From assembly GCA_018350325.1 (NCBI GenBank), contig JAEVLN010000020.1:837796-901795 (forward strand): a DNA stretch of 64,000 nucleotides, read 5' to 3'. The position numbers and the translations under genes are program-made. The DNA comes from Globodera rostochiensis (lineage: Eukaryota; Nematoda; Chromadorea; Rhabditida; Heteroderidae). The notes under the pieces were generated by a model. It had not been told where the DNA came from. It did no database searches and saw nothing but the letters and a program-made list of their open reading frames with translations. Each line of letters starts with the position of its first letter. Position 1 is the first letter of the stretch. Below are positions 35,235 to 46,068 of this stretch, piece by piece.

Positions 35235-38200
35235 ATGCCATTGTTCCCATCACCGCTTCTTCTTTTGCTGGTAATTTGTTGGCTTGGCTTTGTGCTGTCC
35301 AATGAGCAGGCGAAACGTCTCTTCGACGACCTCCTCCTCGACTATAACCGCCACCGTCGCCCTTCTGATCACCAACGGATGGGCGGCGATTGGATTGGAC
35401 CGAGCACCGTTCGGCTTAAATTGCGTCTCTCTCAGATCATTGACGTGGTCGGTTCTCGGCCTTCCATTTTATTTTTGGCATTTTTTTTTCTCTTTTTTGA
35501 TCATTTTAGCACGAGCTTGACCAAATAATGACGGTCAGTGTTTGGCTTCGTCAGTCCTGGATGGACCTCCGCCTGTCATGGGAGCCGAAGGAGTACGGAG
35601 GTGCGGGCACAAACAAAAAAAAAGTCAAAAATTCCATCTTTTGGTTGAACTCGGTCAGAAACAATTAATTATTCGTCTTCAGAGAAATTTGCCTTATGGC
35701 AGGAAAAAGTGCGGGAACAGAAGAATCAATTAGTCACTTCTCTCATTTGTCATTAACCCGAACAAGTCCAATTGTCTAGGCCAACCCTGCGGGGGTTTTT
35801 TTGTTTTGAATTTGCCTTTTCCCCAACAGGAGTGAGTGCTCTTTATGTGCCACACGAAATGCTGTGGGTGCCCGATTTAGTGCTGTACAACAACGCGGAC
35901 AGCCATTACAACATAACCATTGGCACAAAGGCGACCATAAGCCACACGGGACAAGTCAGTCCCCCGCATTCAAATGGCCACAAAATTTGCTTCTTTTGTT
36001 TCTTTAAAGGTCCTTTGGGAGCCCCCCGCCGTTTTTAAATCCCTTTGCCAAATCGACGTCCAATGGTTCCCTTTCGACGAGCAACTTTGTCAGCTGAAAG
36101 TCCGTCCTTTCATTCAGCCCATTTTTTATATTTCTTCGTTCAGTTTGGTCCATGGAGTTACCCCGAGGATTTACTCCGTCTCACATTTTGGGATGACATC
36201 AACGGCACCAAAACGGAGATGGAAGACGGCATTGGCACGCACTTTCCTCCTTTTGTTAAATGATTTATGTGTAATATTTTGGGCCTCGTCAGATTTGTCC
36301 GACTATTATCCGTCCGTGGAATGGGACGTTATGTCCGTCAAAGCCGTCCACCATTCGCGCGTTTACCCGGGCCGATCGCCCGCCGGTGGGGCGCGCGACG
36401 GTCGAAAATTTGCGGACATTGTGGTAATTAAGCAAAGCAATGAAAGGAAAATTGGCAAAAAGTGCCAATTTCTTTCTTTACAGTACAATTTGGCATTACG
36501 CCGTAAGCCGCTCTTTTACACAGTTAATTTGGTAATTAATCGTTTTACGTAAAGCGAACATTCGTCGTCAAATTGTTCGTTAGGTATTTCCATGCGTCGG
36601 CATTTCTTTTCTGACAATTCTCGTCTTTTATTTGCCGTCCGACTCGGGCGAAAAGGTCGGCAAATTCATAAAGAGAATTAATTTAATTTAATTAATTGCC
36701 TTTTGTTTTTCACAGATCGCTCTTTGCATTTCCATTTTGGTGGCTTTGACCGTTTTTTTTTTGCTTTTGGTTAATTTTATTTATTTTATTCTTCCAAATT
36801 TGACTTTTAAAGACCGAAATTATGCCGGCCACAAGTACCGTTCTTCCGCTGATCGGTTGGTCAGCCATTTGTCGCATTATTTTCGCAATTATTTCCTTCA
36901 ATTTAGGCAAATATTTGCTGTTCACAATGTGCATGGTCACTCTTTCGGTGCTGATCACAGTTTATGGTGGGCAGAAGAAACAATTATTTCATTTACCAAT
37001 TGGGAGTCTCGGGAATTGGGGGCGTTCGGGAGCCTCGGGAAGGAGTCTCGGGAATTTGGGGGCGTTCGGGAGCCTCGGGAAGGAGTCTCGGGAATTTGGG
37101 GGCGTTCGGGAGCCTCGGGAAGGAGTCTCGGGAATTTGGGGGCGTTCGGGAGCCTCGGGAAGGAGTCTCGGGAATTTGGGGGCGTTCGGGAGCCTCGGGA
37201 AGGAGTCTCGGGAATTTGGGGACGTTCGGGAGCCTCGGGAAGGAGTCTCGGGAATTTGGGGGTGTTCGGGAGCCTCGGAAAGGAGTCTCGGAAATTTGGG
37301 GGCGTTCGGGAGCCTCGGGAATTTGGGAATTTGGGGGTGTTCGGGAGCCTCGGAAAGGAGTCTCGGGAATTTGGGGGTGTTCGGGAATCTCGGAGAATCC
37401 CTATTAATTGATCATTAACACTCATTAAGCACTAAACTTCCACTTCCGTAAGCCGACCACCCAGGTGTTCGGGAGCCTCGGGAAGGAGTCTCGGGAATTT
37501 GGGGGTGTTCGGGAGCCTCGGGAATTTGGGGGTGTTCGGGAGCCTCGGGAAGGAGTCTCGGGAATTTGGGGGTGTTCGGGAGCCTCGGGAATTTGGGGGC
37601 GTTCGGGAGCCTCAGGAAGGAGTCTCGGGAATTTGGGGTGTTCGGGAGCCTCGGGAAGGAGTCTCGGAAATTTGGGGGCGTTTGGGAGCCTCGGGAAGGA
37701 GTCTCGGGAATTTGGGGGTGTTCGGGAGCCTCGGGAGAGTCTCGGGAATTTGGGGGCGTTCGGGAGCCTCGGGAAGGAGTCTCGGGAATTTGGGGGCGTT
37801 CGGGAGCCTCGGGAAGGAGTCTCGGGAATTTGGGGGTGTTCGGGAGCCTCGGGAAGGAGTCTCGGAAATTTGGGGGCGTTCGGGAGCCTCGGGAAGGAGT
37901 CTCGGGAATTTGGGGGTGCTCGGGAAATCTCGGGGAATCCCTATTAATTGATCATTAACACTCATTAAGCACTAAACTTCCACTTCCGTAAGCCGACCAC
38001 CCACACATTTTCACCGTGGATTCGCCGTCTGTTCCTCCGTTGGCTGCCTAAACTTTTGTTTATGCGCCGTCCGTTGGATTTGTCCGCGCGCCTTTTGGAT
38101 GGACGGCCGAAAGTGCCAAAGAGAGAAAATCGGACGGGTAAACGAAAAAAGGCAAATTTTGGTAGTCCGATCGGTTGGACGACCCAAATGAACAAATTGA

Positions 38201-39449
38201 TCACCCAAAATTTGATGATCACTTTAACAGTCGCTCAACTCCACCGGCGATTGGACCATTCGCTGGGCCCAATTTGCGTGCTCAGACATTCCCCGCTGGA
38301 GGCGATGTGCCGCCCTCCGCTGGACGAGCGGTTGAGACAGCTCTACCGGTATGAAATGACCCTCCGAGCGCCGATTTGTCTAATGACCGACGGGGGGGGG
38401 TTAAATGGTTGGACGCCCCCCCCCCGGGGGTTAAATGGTTGGACGCCCCCCCCCGGGGGTTAAATGGTTGGACGCCCCCCCCCCCGGGGGTTAAATGGTT
38501 GGACGCCCCCCCGGGGGTTAAATGGTTGGACGCCCCCCCCCGGGGGTTAAATGGTTGGACGCCCCCCCCCCGGGGTTAAATGGTTGGACCCCCCCCCCCC
38601 CGGGGGGTTAAATGGTTGGACGCCCCCCCCCGGGGGTTAGGTTGGACGCCCCCCCCCCCCCCGGGGGTTAAATGGTTGGACGCCCCCCCCCCGGGGGTTA
38701 AATGGTTGGACCCCCCCCCCGGGGGTTAAATGGTTGGACGCCCCCCCCCCCCCGGGGGTTAGGTTGGACGCCCCCCCCCGGGGGTTAAATGGTTGGACGC
38801 CCCCCCCCCCGGGGGTTAAATGGTTGGACGCCCCCCCCGGGGGTTAAATGGTTGGACGCCTCCCCCCGGGGGTTAAATGGTTGGACGCCCCCCCCCCGGG
38901 GGTTAAATGGTTGGACGCCCCCCCCCCCGGGGGTTAAATGGTTGGACGCCCCCCCCCCGGGGGTTAGGTTGGACGCCCACCCCCCTCTTCTTCTTGTTGT
39001 TTTCACATGGAATTTGCATTCTCAAAAGGTGTCCAAAGGTGGAGAAGGCTTTTGAAAACGTTTGCTTTGTGGCGGAGCTGTTGAGACGAAAGGACCGGGA
39101 CCAGAAGGTGGACCAGGACTGGAAGTACGTGGCGAGGTGCGCTTAAATGCTTTAATTTGAACTCAAAAGGAAATGCAAATCGTTTTCTGCCCCCGGTGGT
39201 CGTTCGTTCTCTTCCCTTTCACTTTTTTCTTATCGTTTGCCCTTTCATCGTCTTTTTAGTGTTTTGGACCGGCTGTTCCTCGTTCTGTTTGCCCTGTGTT
39301 GTTTCGCGGGCACCGCGTGGATTTTGCTGCAGGCGCCCATTTTCTACGACCGCCGACGGCCCATCGACCTCCAATTTCAGCCGCCAGAGACTTTCCCCGC
39401 GGGCGTTGGAATGGACGGAGGGGACGCGAGCGAAGTGATGCCGCGATGA
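35235..39449 (+). CDS. Nicotinic acetylcholine receptor subunit, non-alpha type
   Basis: Pentameric cation channel subunit at cholinergic synapses, close to the nematode levamisole-receptor family. The signal peptide is [20 protein letters not shown]. The ligand domain has [39 protein letters not shown] (a glycosylation site) and the Cys loop [15 protein letters not shown] with 13 residues between the cysteines. Loop C (YYPSVEWDV, near 36305) lacks the vicinal cysteine pair, hence non-alpha. M1 is [20 protein letters not shown]2 follows [23 protein letters not shown], with the Glu expected for cation selectivity. Then EIMPATS (usually EIIPPTS) and M3, [19 protein letters not shown]. The intracellular loop starts [19 protein letters not shown] (exon from 37970). 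The MA helix [20 protein letters not shown] and WKYVA precede M4, [19 protein letters not shown]. The stop is at 39447-39449. Introns carry large minisatellites. Confidence 0.92.
37003..37402. repeat. 40-bp minisatellite, first array (about 10 copies)
   Basis: Tandem 40-bp units built from GGGAGCCTCGGGAAGGAGTC followed by TCGGGAATTTGGGGGCGTTC. Copies differ by few substitutions (GCGTTC/GTGTTC/ACGTTC). The last units are irregular. It lies in the nAChR intron between M3 and the intracellular loop. Because 40 is not a multiple of 3, all three frames of the array are nearly open, giving false long ORFs on both strands. Confidence 0.96.
37396..37463. repeat. Duplicated intron end plus exon start (decoy 3' splice site)
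   Basis: A 68-bp stretch that matches 37936-38003 at an offset of exactly 540. It contains AATCCCTATTAATTGATC, ATTAACACTCATTAAG and the first 34 bases of the nAChR exon that encodes LNFHFRKP (at 37970 in the real copy). This copy is followed not by the rest of the exon but by the second minisatellite array. Confidence 0.93.
37464..37935. repeat. 40-bp minisatellite, second array (about 12 copies)
   Basis: Same unit as 37003-37402, resuming abruptly at GTGTTCGGGAGCCTCGGG after the duplicated exon start. Several units are shortened (27-39 bp). The array ends with the same AATCCCTATTAATTG flank as the first. Confidence 0.96.
38391..38985. repeat. About 30-bp C/G-tract minisatellite (about 20 copies)
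   Basis: Units of TTAAATGGTTGGACG followed by a run of 7-14 C and then about 5 G. Units vary mostly in the length of the C run; three units have TTAGGTTGGACG instead. It lies in the nAChR intron upstream of the MA-helix exon (39028). The C run next to the G run makes each unit self-complementary at its end, and the multiple C runs could form i-motif or, on the other strand, G-quadruplex structures. Confidence 0.96.
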
Positions 39450-39808
39450 TTTTTGGGGGGGGGGGACTTTGAACATTTGTATTCGCTTTCTTCCAATTTA
39501 ATATTGAAGAATAAAGATTTGACCACATTATTAAAGAAACAGAAGGGCATTTTTAATTCAATTTTTGAGTGTTTTGTGAAAGGGCGCCGACGCATTTCCT
39601 TTTTTGAATGTTCGGCCTTTCCGTCTCATCACTTATCACCCCCCCCCCTCCCCTCCTCCCCCCCCCCGCCTCAGCTGAGTGAACGGAGTGACTGATAAAT
39701 CGGGACATTCTCACCTCCGTTTGCCCAACGTCCACCATTTAATAAACAGTTTTTGTTAAACCAAAAGCTCAAATATTGCATTTCAGCGTTTGGTATTGTT
39801 CGTGTCAA
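39450..39808. other. Spacer nAChR / phospholipase gene
   Basis: Same-strand spacer with the nAChR poly(A) signal (39510-39515), a G tract near 39459-39467 and C tracts near 39639-39668. TTTCAG at 39781-39786, 23 bases before the PLA2G15-like ATG, would serve as a trans-splice or cis-splice acceptor. Confidence 0.5.
39510..39515 (+). terminator. Poly(A) signal AATAAA of the nAChR gene
   Basis: Canonical hexamer about 60 bp after the stop codon at 39449. Confidence 0.6.
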
Positions 39809-42052
39809 ATGCATTTTTCTCCGATTATTTTGCTGCTGTTCCACAATTTGGTGCCGTCCGGCGCTTTCATTCTGACCCCCGAAAGTGCCCGGCAACGTTC
39901 GTCGAGGCCAAAGCCCCCCGCCTTCCGCCGACTTGGCCATTTGGACGATGGGACGGCGCCAGTAATTACCAACCGAAATCCGATTGTGCTCAGTGAGTTG
40001 TTCTTTTGGCCAATGTTTCCGAAATGACCGCCGTCTTTTTCAGTTCCCGGGGACGGGGGGAGCCGACTTAAGGCCAATTTGACCGGTCAGCGGAAAACAT
40101 TTTTAAGAACAAAAAGACTGGGAGTTTGGGCCTTCAGGCAAACCGTCGGTGGTCCACTATTTCTGTGAGCGGCAGACCAGCAAATACTTTGCCTTGTGGC
40201 TCAATTTGGAGGTGCCTTTGTGCCAAAACTCGCAATTCGTCATAAATTCCCCCCCCCCATCCCCTGAAGCAATTTGGCCCTTTTGCCATTGACTGTTGGG
40301 CCGATAATATGCACCTCGACTTCAACTCGTCCAGCGGAAAGGCAACGGATTTGGCCGGAGTGAATGTCCGAGTGCCCGGCTTTGGACATACGCGGACAGT
40401 CGAATGGTGGCACAAAATGGCGCCGCGGGGGTGGCAACTCGAAAGGCTTTCATTGTTTAGGCTGGACGCCTCCAAACGGTCGCCGAGTCGTTATTTCGCG
40501 CCAATTGTCTCTTCTCTCATCGCCTGGGGCTATCGTCGGGGCGTCGACGTCGTCGGGGCGCCCTACGATTGGCGAAGGACGCCGGGTGAGGCGGCGGGCG
40601 GGCGGGCGGCAAGCGGAAGGGTTTAATAAACAAAAAATGAAAGTGCCCGTCGCCGTCTTAACGCCTATTCCCTTTTTAGTTAGTAAATGGGGCCATTTAA
40701 TTTGATTACGATGTAGTCCCAGGTAGTATAGTGGTTAGTATCCGCGCCTGTCACGTGCGAGACCCGGGTTCGATTCCCGGCCTGGGAGTTTATTTTTTTC
40801 GATTTTTATGAACACTCGCCGATTTGACGGTCCCTCCCCCCACTAATTAATATTAATTTTAAATTTCTTTTTAAGCCCATCGTTTACCCCTTTCCGCTTG
40901 TTTTTTTAATTCTCATTTCAATTTTCCAGAGGAACTTATTCGCTATTTTGCAAAATTGCGTTCACTTATCGAACAAATTTTCCACGCGAATGGCAATCGG
41001 AAAGTGATCGTTTTGGCGCACAGTATGGGCAATCCGTTGGCTAACTTTTTCTACAACAAATTCGTTGACAAAGTAAACGACGGACGGATTTAAGGACTGA
41101 TCAGTGATCAGATCCATCTTATGATTTCTGATCGGACAAAGAAAGACAACAACAAAAACTCATTAATTCTTTCTTTTTAGGCTTGGAAGGACACATTTTT
41201 ATTGGCTCACATTTCACTTGCCGGCGCCTGGGGCGGGTCGGCCCAAGTAGTCAAATTATTCGCCTCGGGTCAGTTCGAAGACTGTCAAATGCCCGGAAAG
41301 AATCCAAAAATAAAACTCCCCCCCCCCCCCTCTTTTTCGGCTACAACATGGACTACTACCGCGTCCTGTTGCCCCCCTCCCGACTCCGTTCCATGCAGCG
41401 CTCTTTCACCAGCTCCGCCTTTCTCTTCCCATCGGCCAACCTTTGGCCTTCCGACGAAGTTTTGGCGATCACTCCGAGGCAATTTTGAAGCGGAGAATAA
41501 TTCGTTAATATTTTAGAGGCAAATTTCAGCCAAAATTACACTCTGTCAAATTTGGACAAATTCTTCGCGGACATCCAATACCCGCAGGGGTTTGACCAGT
41601 GGAAAAGTGCGAGTCGGGCGCTCGTTCTCGACCCTCCGGGCGTTAAGGTGGGAATAGAATAGAATAGAAAATTCTGCAAAAGTAAAATCCAAAGTTTGAC
41701 TCAATTAGTTTAGGTTTATTGCATCTTCGGCATCGGAGTGGACACGCCCGAGCAGTTCGAATGGACTCACAGCTGGTTCTTCCCCGACTATCAGCCATAT
41801 ATTCGGTAAATCGTGCAAAATCAGACAAAATCCTTCTGATTTCTTCCAAGTTACGGTGACGGCGACGGAACGGTTAACCGGCGGTCATTGGAAGTCTGCG
41901 AACGGTGGGGGAGGACGACGCCGGAGGGTGTTGCGGTGCACAGACTGAACGGCACCGACCATTTGGGCATTCTGAGTGAGCCCCGCACTTTGGCACTACT
42001 AAGGGACATTTTGGTGGCAAAAGGCGGGCGAGGAACTTCGGAAGGAGAATAA
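39809..42052 (+). CDS. PLA2G15: Lysosomal phospholipase A2 / LCAT-family acyltransferase
   Basis: Secreted or lysosomal serine esterase that acts on phospholipids and transfers acyl groups. The start MHFSPIILLLFHNLVPSGAF is a signal peptide; an in-frame ATG at 39776 would extend it by 11 residues. After NRNPIVL an intron leads to the oxyanion region IPGDGGSRLKANL. Then KPSVVHYFCERQTSKYFALW, MHLDFNSSSGKATDLAGVNV, RVPGFG, YFAPIVSSLIAWGYRRGVDV and GAPYDWRRTP. The nucleophile is in AHSMGNPLANFF (about 41016-41050). LAHISLAGAWGGSAQVVKLF follows. The acid is in GDGDGTVNRRSLEVCE (about 41853-41900) and the histidine in GTDHLGIL (about 41952-41975). The stop is at 42050-42052. All triad residues are present. 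A tRNA-Asp gene lies in the intron after YDWRRTP. Confidence 0.93.
40717..40788 (+). tRNA. tRNA-Asp (anticodon GUC) nested in an intron
   Basis: A 72-nt cloverleaf. The acceptor stem TCCCAGG pairs with CCTGGGA; the D arm has TAGTATAGTGGTTAGTA; anticodon stem CGCGC/GTGCG (one G-U) encloses CTGTCAC with anticodon GTC; the T arm is CCGGGTTCGATTCCCGG. The discriminator is G at 40788. It has no intron and no CCA. It sits on the sense strand inside the PLA2G15-like intron (about 40586-40929). Confidence 0.96.
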
Positions 42053-42410
42053 ACGAAAGCAAAGACAAATCTCTCATCGTCTCGCATTCAATCAAAATAA
42101 ATAAACGGAAATTTAAAGTATCGAATATTGACAATTGTTGTTCCAATGAAAAATGTTCAAAACATTCGATTAAACAAATTTATGGAGCAATCAAAAGGAT
42201 AAGATAGGATAAATAACTAACAAAAATTGAGTTCAGTTGGATAAAGTGAGGGAGGCGAAGACGGCACATTGTGAGAAGACCAGTAACAAAAAACGGGCGG
42301 TTAACAGCGAATAACCGGGGGTTTTACAAGCTCAGATCGAAGTCAGTGATTAACAATCTTAACAGCGAATATTTGCGGCTCCGATTCAGCTCTTTTTCGT
42401 CTTCGGAATT
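42053..42410. other. Convergent spacer phospholipase / RBR ligase 1
   Basis: 358 bp between convergent stops, containing a forward AATAAA at 42096-42101 just after the phospholipase stop. The C-terminal end of RBR ligase 1 could extend into this region if a further intron exists. Confidence 0.45.
42096..42101 (+). terminator. Poly(A) signal AATAAA of the phospholipase gene
   Basis: Canonical hexamer 44 bp after the stop codon at 42052. Confidence 0.6.
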
Positions 42411-45260
42411 TCAGAAGGGCCCTATTAAAAAGAAGGTTAGTCGACTTTGTGTTTGTCTTAAACCAAAGGTGACCGGCCCGACCTCGAGGTCGAGAAGGAT
42501 GCCCATCTGTGCCGCCTCAGACACCACGCGGTCGATGGCCCTTTTGGTCGCCCGACTTTCCTCCTCCCACAACAGACACGGCAATGTGCACTGCTTGCAC
42601 TTCGTTTGGCCAATGTTTCGAAAATGTCTGTAGATTACGAGGGGAGCAAAAAGCATTAACAATTTTGTCAATCGAACTTTAAACAGACAAATTAAATTCC
42701 GAAAAAGTCTCAAATTGTATAAATTTGACAACGAAATGACGCACTGGCAGAAGTGGCCGTAATGGATGTTATGTGCACGGCAAACGTAGCATTGGGTGGC
42801 ACCGCAACGGCAATACATTCGGTTGCAGCCCATCTGTTTGACGAAAGGCAGCGAACAGCGCTGACACCGGTGGATGACCGCCTCGCTCAGTTTGTTTTCA
42901 CTGCACAAATGTTACAGCAGTTTCCTTCATCAAATCGAGGACAGAAAGGCCTCACAAATGGCGTTTCATCTGCTCCTTCTCCGTCTCCACTTCGTTGCAT
43001 GGCTTTCCCAAGTGAAATTCGTCCCACGGCCTTTCGCAAATGCGGCAATGTCCGGCATGGCACTTTTGGCAGGTGAACACGCGAAGCTCTTCGACAGATG
43101 CCTATAAATTTACTTTTTGTTGGTAAAAAAACGTTTTTAGGTTCACATTTACCTCAATGATAATGGCAAAATTGCACGATTTGCACCTAAAAAGGGAAAG
43201 AAAAATATGCTGAAATTCTCTACAAATTCATTAATTATTCCATATTTTGCAATAATCCGATGTTAAATTGCAGGTGAATGACTTCTTTCTGAACTGCTCC
43301 TTCTCCCCCCCCCCCCTCCCACCTCTCCAAGTTGTTCAGCCTCGCCTCGCCCAAACTCTCCTCCAAAATGCGTGCGTTCAGTTGACGTCGAACGGTGGGC
43401 GGGATGTAGAAGCGGCAATCGGCTAACAATAAAATGGGAACTTTTTGATTTCGTTCACTCACAAAAGAGAATGGCATTTGCGCAGTCGGAGGCCATGCAC
43501 TTCAGGCCGATGCCCCCCTCCGCCAAAGGCATTTCCTGCGTGGCGGCACGCGCGTGGCCGATCAAACATTCGATGCAAAAGCGATGAGAGACGTCGGCTG
43601 CAAAAAGTTGGAAGAAAACAAACGCAAAATCGGACGACTCACTGAGCAGCGTCGGGTCGATGGTAATCGTCCAGTTGAGAATGTTCTGACAGCAAACAGT
43701 GCGGGAAACCGGGAATTGGCCGGTGCAGACGACGCATTCGATCAGCGGTTTGCCCGGCACTTCGGAATACACTGCGACGTCTTCGGCAGTCTAAAAATGA
43801 TAATACTTTTGGGTGGTTTTAAGCAAATTACGGACGGGAATCAAATGATTGGCGTTGGGCATAAAAAGCTGGGCATAATCCGCACGGTAACGCGCGAGAC
43901 GGGCGCGGAACTCGCGCATGGAATTGGCAAGCGGAGTGTCCACGTCCTCCGACGGATCCGGCAACCAATTGGTCCGGCGTTTACGAGAGGTCGGCAACGG
44001 CGTGGACCAGACGACCCACTCGGGTTGGTTGACGTGCAGAAAGTCTGATTGTGAGAACAAAATGTTCAGACCAATTTTCGATCATTGTTTTGGTTTCAAA
44101 ATTAAAATCCTTTTCTCATCTCATTTTTACATCGTCGCATGAGGAAGCCAAAACCGCTTTCAACAAAGAAGCACACCCACGCAGCGACGGCGTAACGGCC
44201 GGCGAACTCATCGACGAGCAGTTCAATCAGCGGAGTGCGGCACTGCAAATTTTAAAGCCGTAAAGCGAAAATGTGACCCCAATTAAATTGAGAAGCTCAA
44301 AATTATTTTTAATTTTGCATATTTTAATATTATTGTTATTGTAAAATGCCCACGAGAGAGAAATGTTGATGAAGGAAACGGCTGCACGACTCTTTGTCAA
44401 AGGTCAGCGAGTTTCGACGCGAAAAATACGTTTCGAAATGTTCTTTGAAGTCCTCCAGGAACGCGTCCAAAAGTTTCCCCTTGAAATTCTCGTCCCTAAA
44501 ATAAATAATTTTTTTTTTTTGTTTGAACAAAAGTCGATGTTGCCTCTGAATGGCCTGTTCCAGTGTGAGAAAGGTCGGCTCCAACATGTCTTCGGGCACT
44601 TTCGGCTTCTGAAAACATTTCTTTGAATTGCAAAGGAAAGAGAACGGACACCTCCGCCGTCCTTTTCGGGATGGACTTCTCCTCAATTGCATAATTGGCC
44701 ATTGCGTAGAGTCCGGCGCCCGGAGACAATGTGGGCAATTGGGAAATGTCCAGATTTGTGAACACCGGTTGCTGAAAGGGGGCGAAATTTGTAATTTCTG
44801 AAATTCCCGGAATCCGACCAATAAATTCCAAAACAAAACGAGTCCAATTATTCTTCAAATCATCAAAAATTCCTACCAATGTTTGGAGAATTTCGTCATC
44901 CTCCATGTCGACGTCCGACAGTTCCCCCTCCGCTTCATTCCGCTCGTTCTGCGTCCCCGCACTTTGCCCATTTTGTTGTCTTTCGCGCAGTCGGGCCCCC
45001 CACTCGCCTCTCATTGTCCGATGCACCTTAAACAAGCTGTACAGTTACCCCCGTTCCAACAATCGGACGTCCACAAGGGCTACCCGTTTTCGAAAGAACT
45101 GATCGCCCACCTTTTTTGCCCTAAGCAGTCGATCGCTTCCACTCTGATCATTATTCTGACTCTGATCGTTTAGCCCATCGTCCGCATCATTTAGTCGAGA
45201 TCGTTTAGTACGTGACTGATCGGGAGTCGTTGCCGCCTTCTTTCGCCTCGGCCGAACCAT
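42411..45260 (-). CDS. RNF216/TRIAD3-like RBR E3 ubiquitin ligase, copy 1
   Basis: RING-between-RING ligases of the RNF216 type form ubiquitin chains through a catalytic cysteine thioester. The first exon is basic: MVRPRRKKAATTPDQSRTKR. The next exons are acidic and helical (ELSDVDMEDDEILQTLVG; FLEDFKEHFETYFSRRNSL), then REFRARLARYRADYAQLF and, near 43740, the RING1 start IECVVCTGQFPVSRTVCC. RFCIECLIGHARAATQEM and GGIGLKCMASDC complete RING1. The IBR has RCKSCNFAIIIE and CQKCHAGHCRICERPWDEFH. RING2 has CQRCSLPFVKQMGCNRMYC then RCGATQCYVC and HYGHFCQ (about 42730-42860), with the catalytic Cys in MYCRCG. After KCKQCTLPCLLWEEESRAT the frame runs to a stop at 42411, but the true C-terminus is uncertain. 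A paralogue lies directly upstream. Confidence 0.85.
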
Positions 45261-46068
45261 TTTCGTAGTATTTGCTGCAAAGAACGCAGGAATACGACAA
45301 AATACCTATTATTCACACAAATAAATAAAACTTTTGCTTTTGTATAACAATAATATTAGCAGTGGTAATGATCCAATTCATTTTGCTAACAATTTATCAT
45401 CGAAGCGCCGATTGTCAGAAAAACGATTGCCCTGATCGATACACTTAAGTAAAGTTAAAAACGGAGAAAGAAGAATGGGGTGTAAATAAACAACAGTTTA
45501 TTCTTCATCTTCTTCTTTTACGGATCATAAGAGAAAGAATATCAAATGGAATACATATTTATGAATGGGCGCAATTGGATGGATAAATGTGATGGGTAAA
45601 TGTGAAGGGCGGGCGGGACATAACAAAGTGCGGAATTCGCGTTAAATGGGGAGAGTTTGATGAGCAATAATTGCAGGGAGGGCGACGTCGCTTATTCGAT
45701 GGAAACGCCCGGCGGGGATGTAAATGAATCGAATAGAGGAACAAAGGCAAAGCTAACGTAAGACATCCTCAAACAAAACATTGCGTTGACAAAACAAAAA
45801 GGTCATTAATTAGCACAAAAAAGATAAAACAAATCTTTGAAAACGGTACGGTCAGGTCATGAAAATGGTATTAATAAAAGGCCTTTGAAATTTAAGAGCA
45901 AAATTGGTTTTATACGAGGCGAGGCGCTAAGTTCAAACTCATCGAAAGAATTTAACGATAAACAAAAAGGAAGTTGGCGTCTAACCAAAAACAGAAAAAA
46001 TAATTTTAAATTATGTGGTTGCTTAATTTCTCTCAACGTCCGTCCGTCGTTCGCGTTGAACTGCCGCT
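45261..46068. other. Spacer between the two RBR ligase genes
   Basis: About 0.8 kb, AT-rich. It holds the 3'UTR of the upstream (minus-strand) ligase and the promoter or splice-leader acceptor of the downstream one. No ORF I can support and no RNA gene. Confidence 0.5.

Noticed and set aside
36737..37411. Long overlapping ORFs (up to 224 codons) on both strands rich in Gly, Ser, Arg and Glu
   Set aside because: They arise because a 40-bp minisatellite without stop codons is open in several frames at once; they lie in an nAChR intron.
37465..37965. A second group of long repeat-encoded ORFs
   Set aside because: Same minisatellite; no start context, no conservation and equal openness on both strands.
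37003..38985. Regular repeat arrays that could be mistaken for CRISPR
   Set aside because: Units are directly adjacent without unique spacers, and the genome is eukaryotic.
43554..44048. 164-codon plus-strand ORF opposite RBR ligase 1
   Set aside because: Shadow of conserved minus-strand exons encoding RING1.
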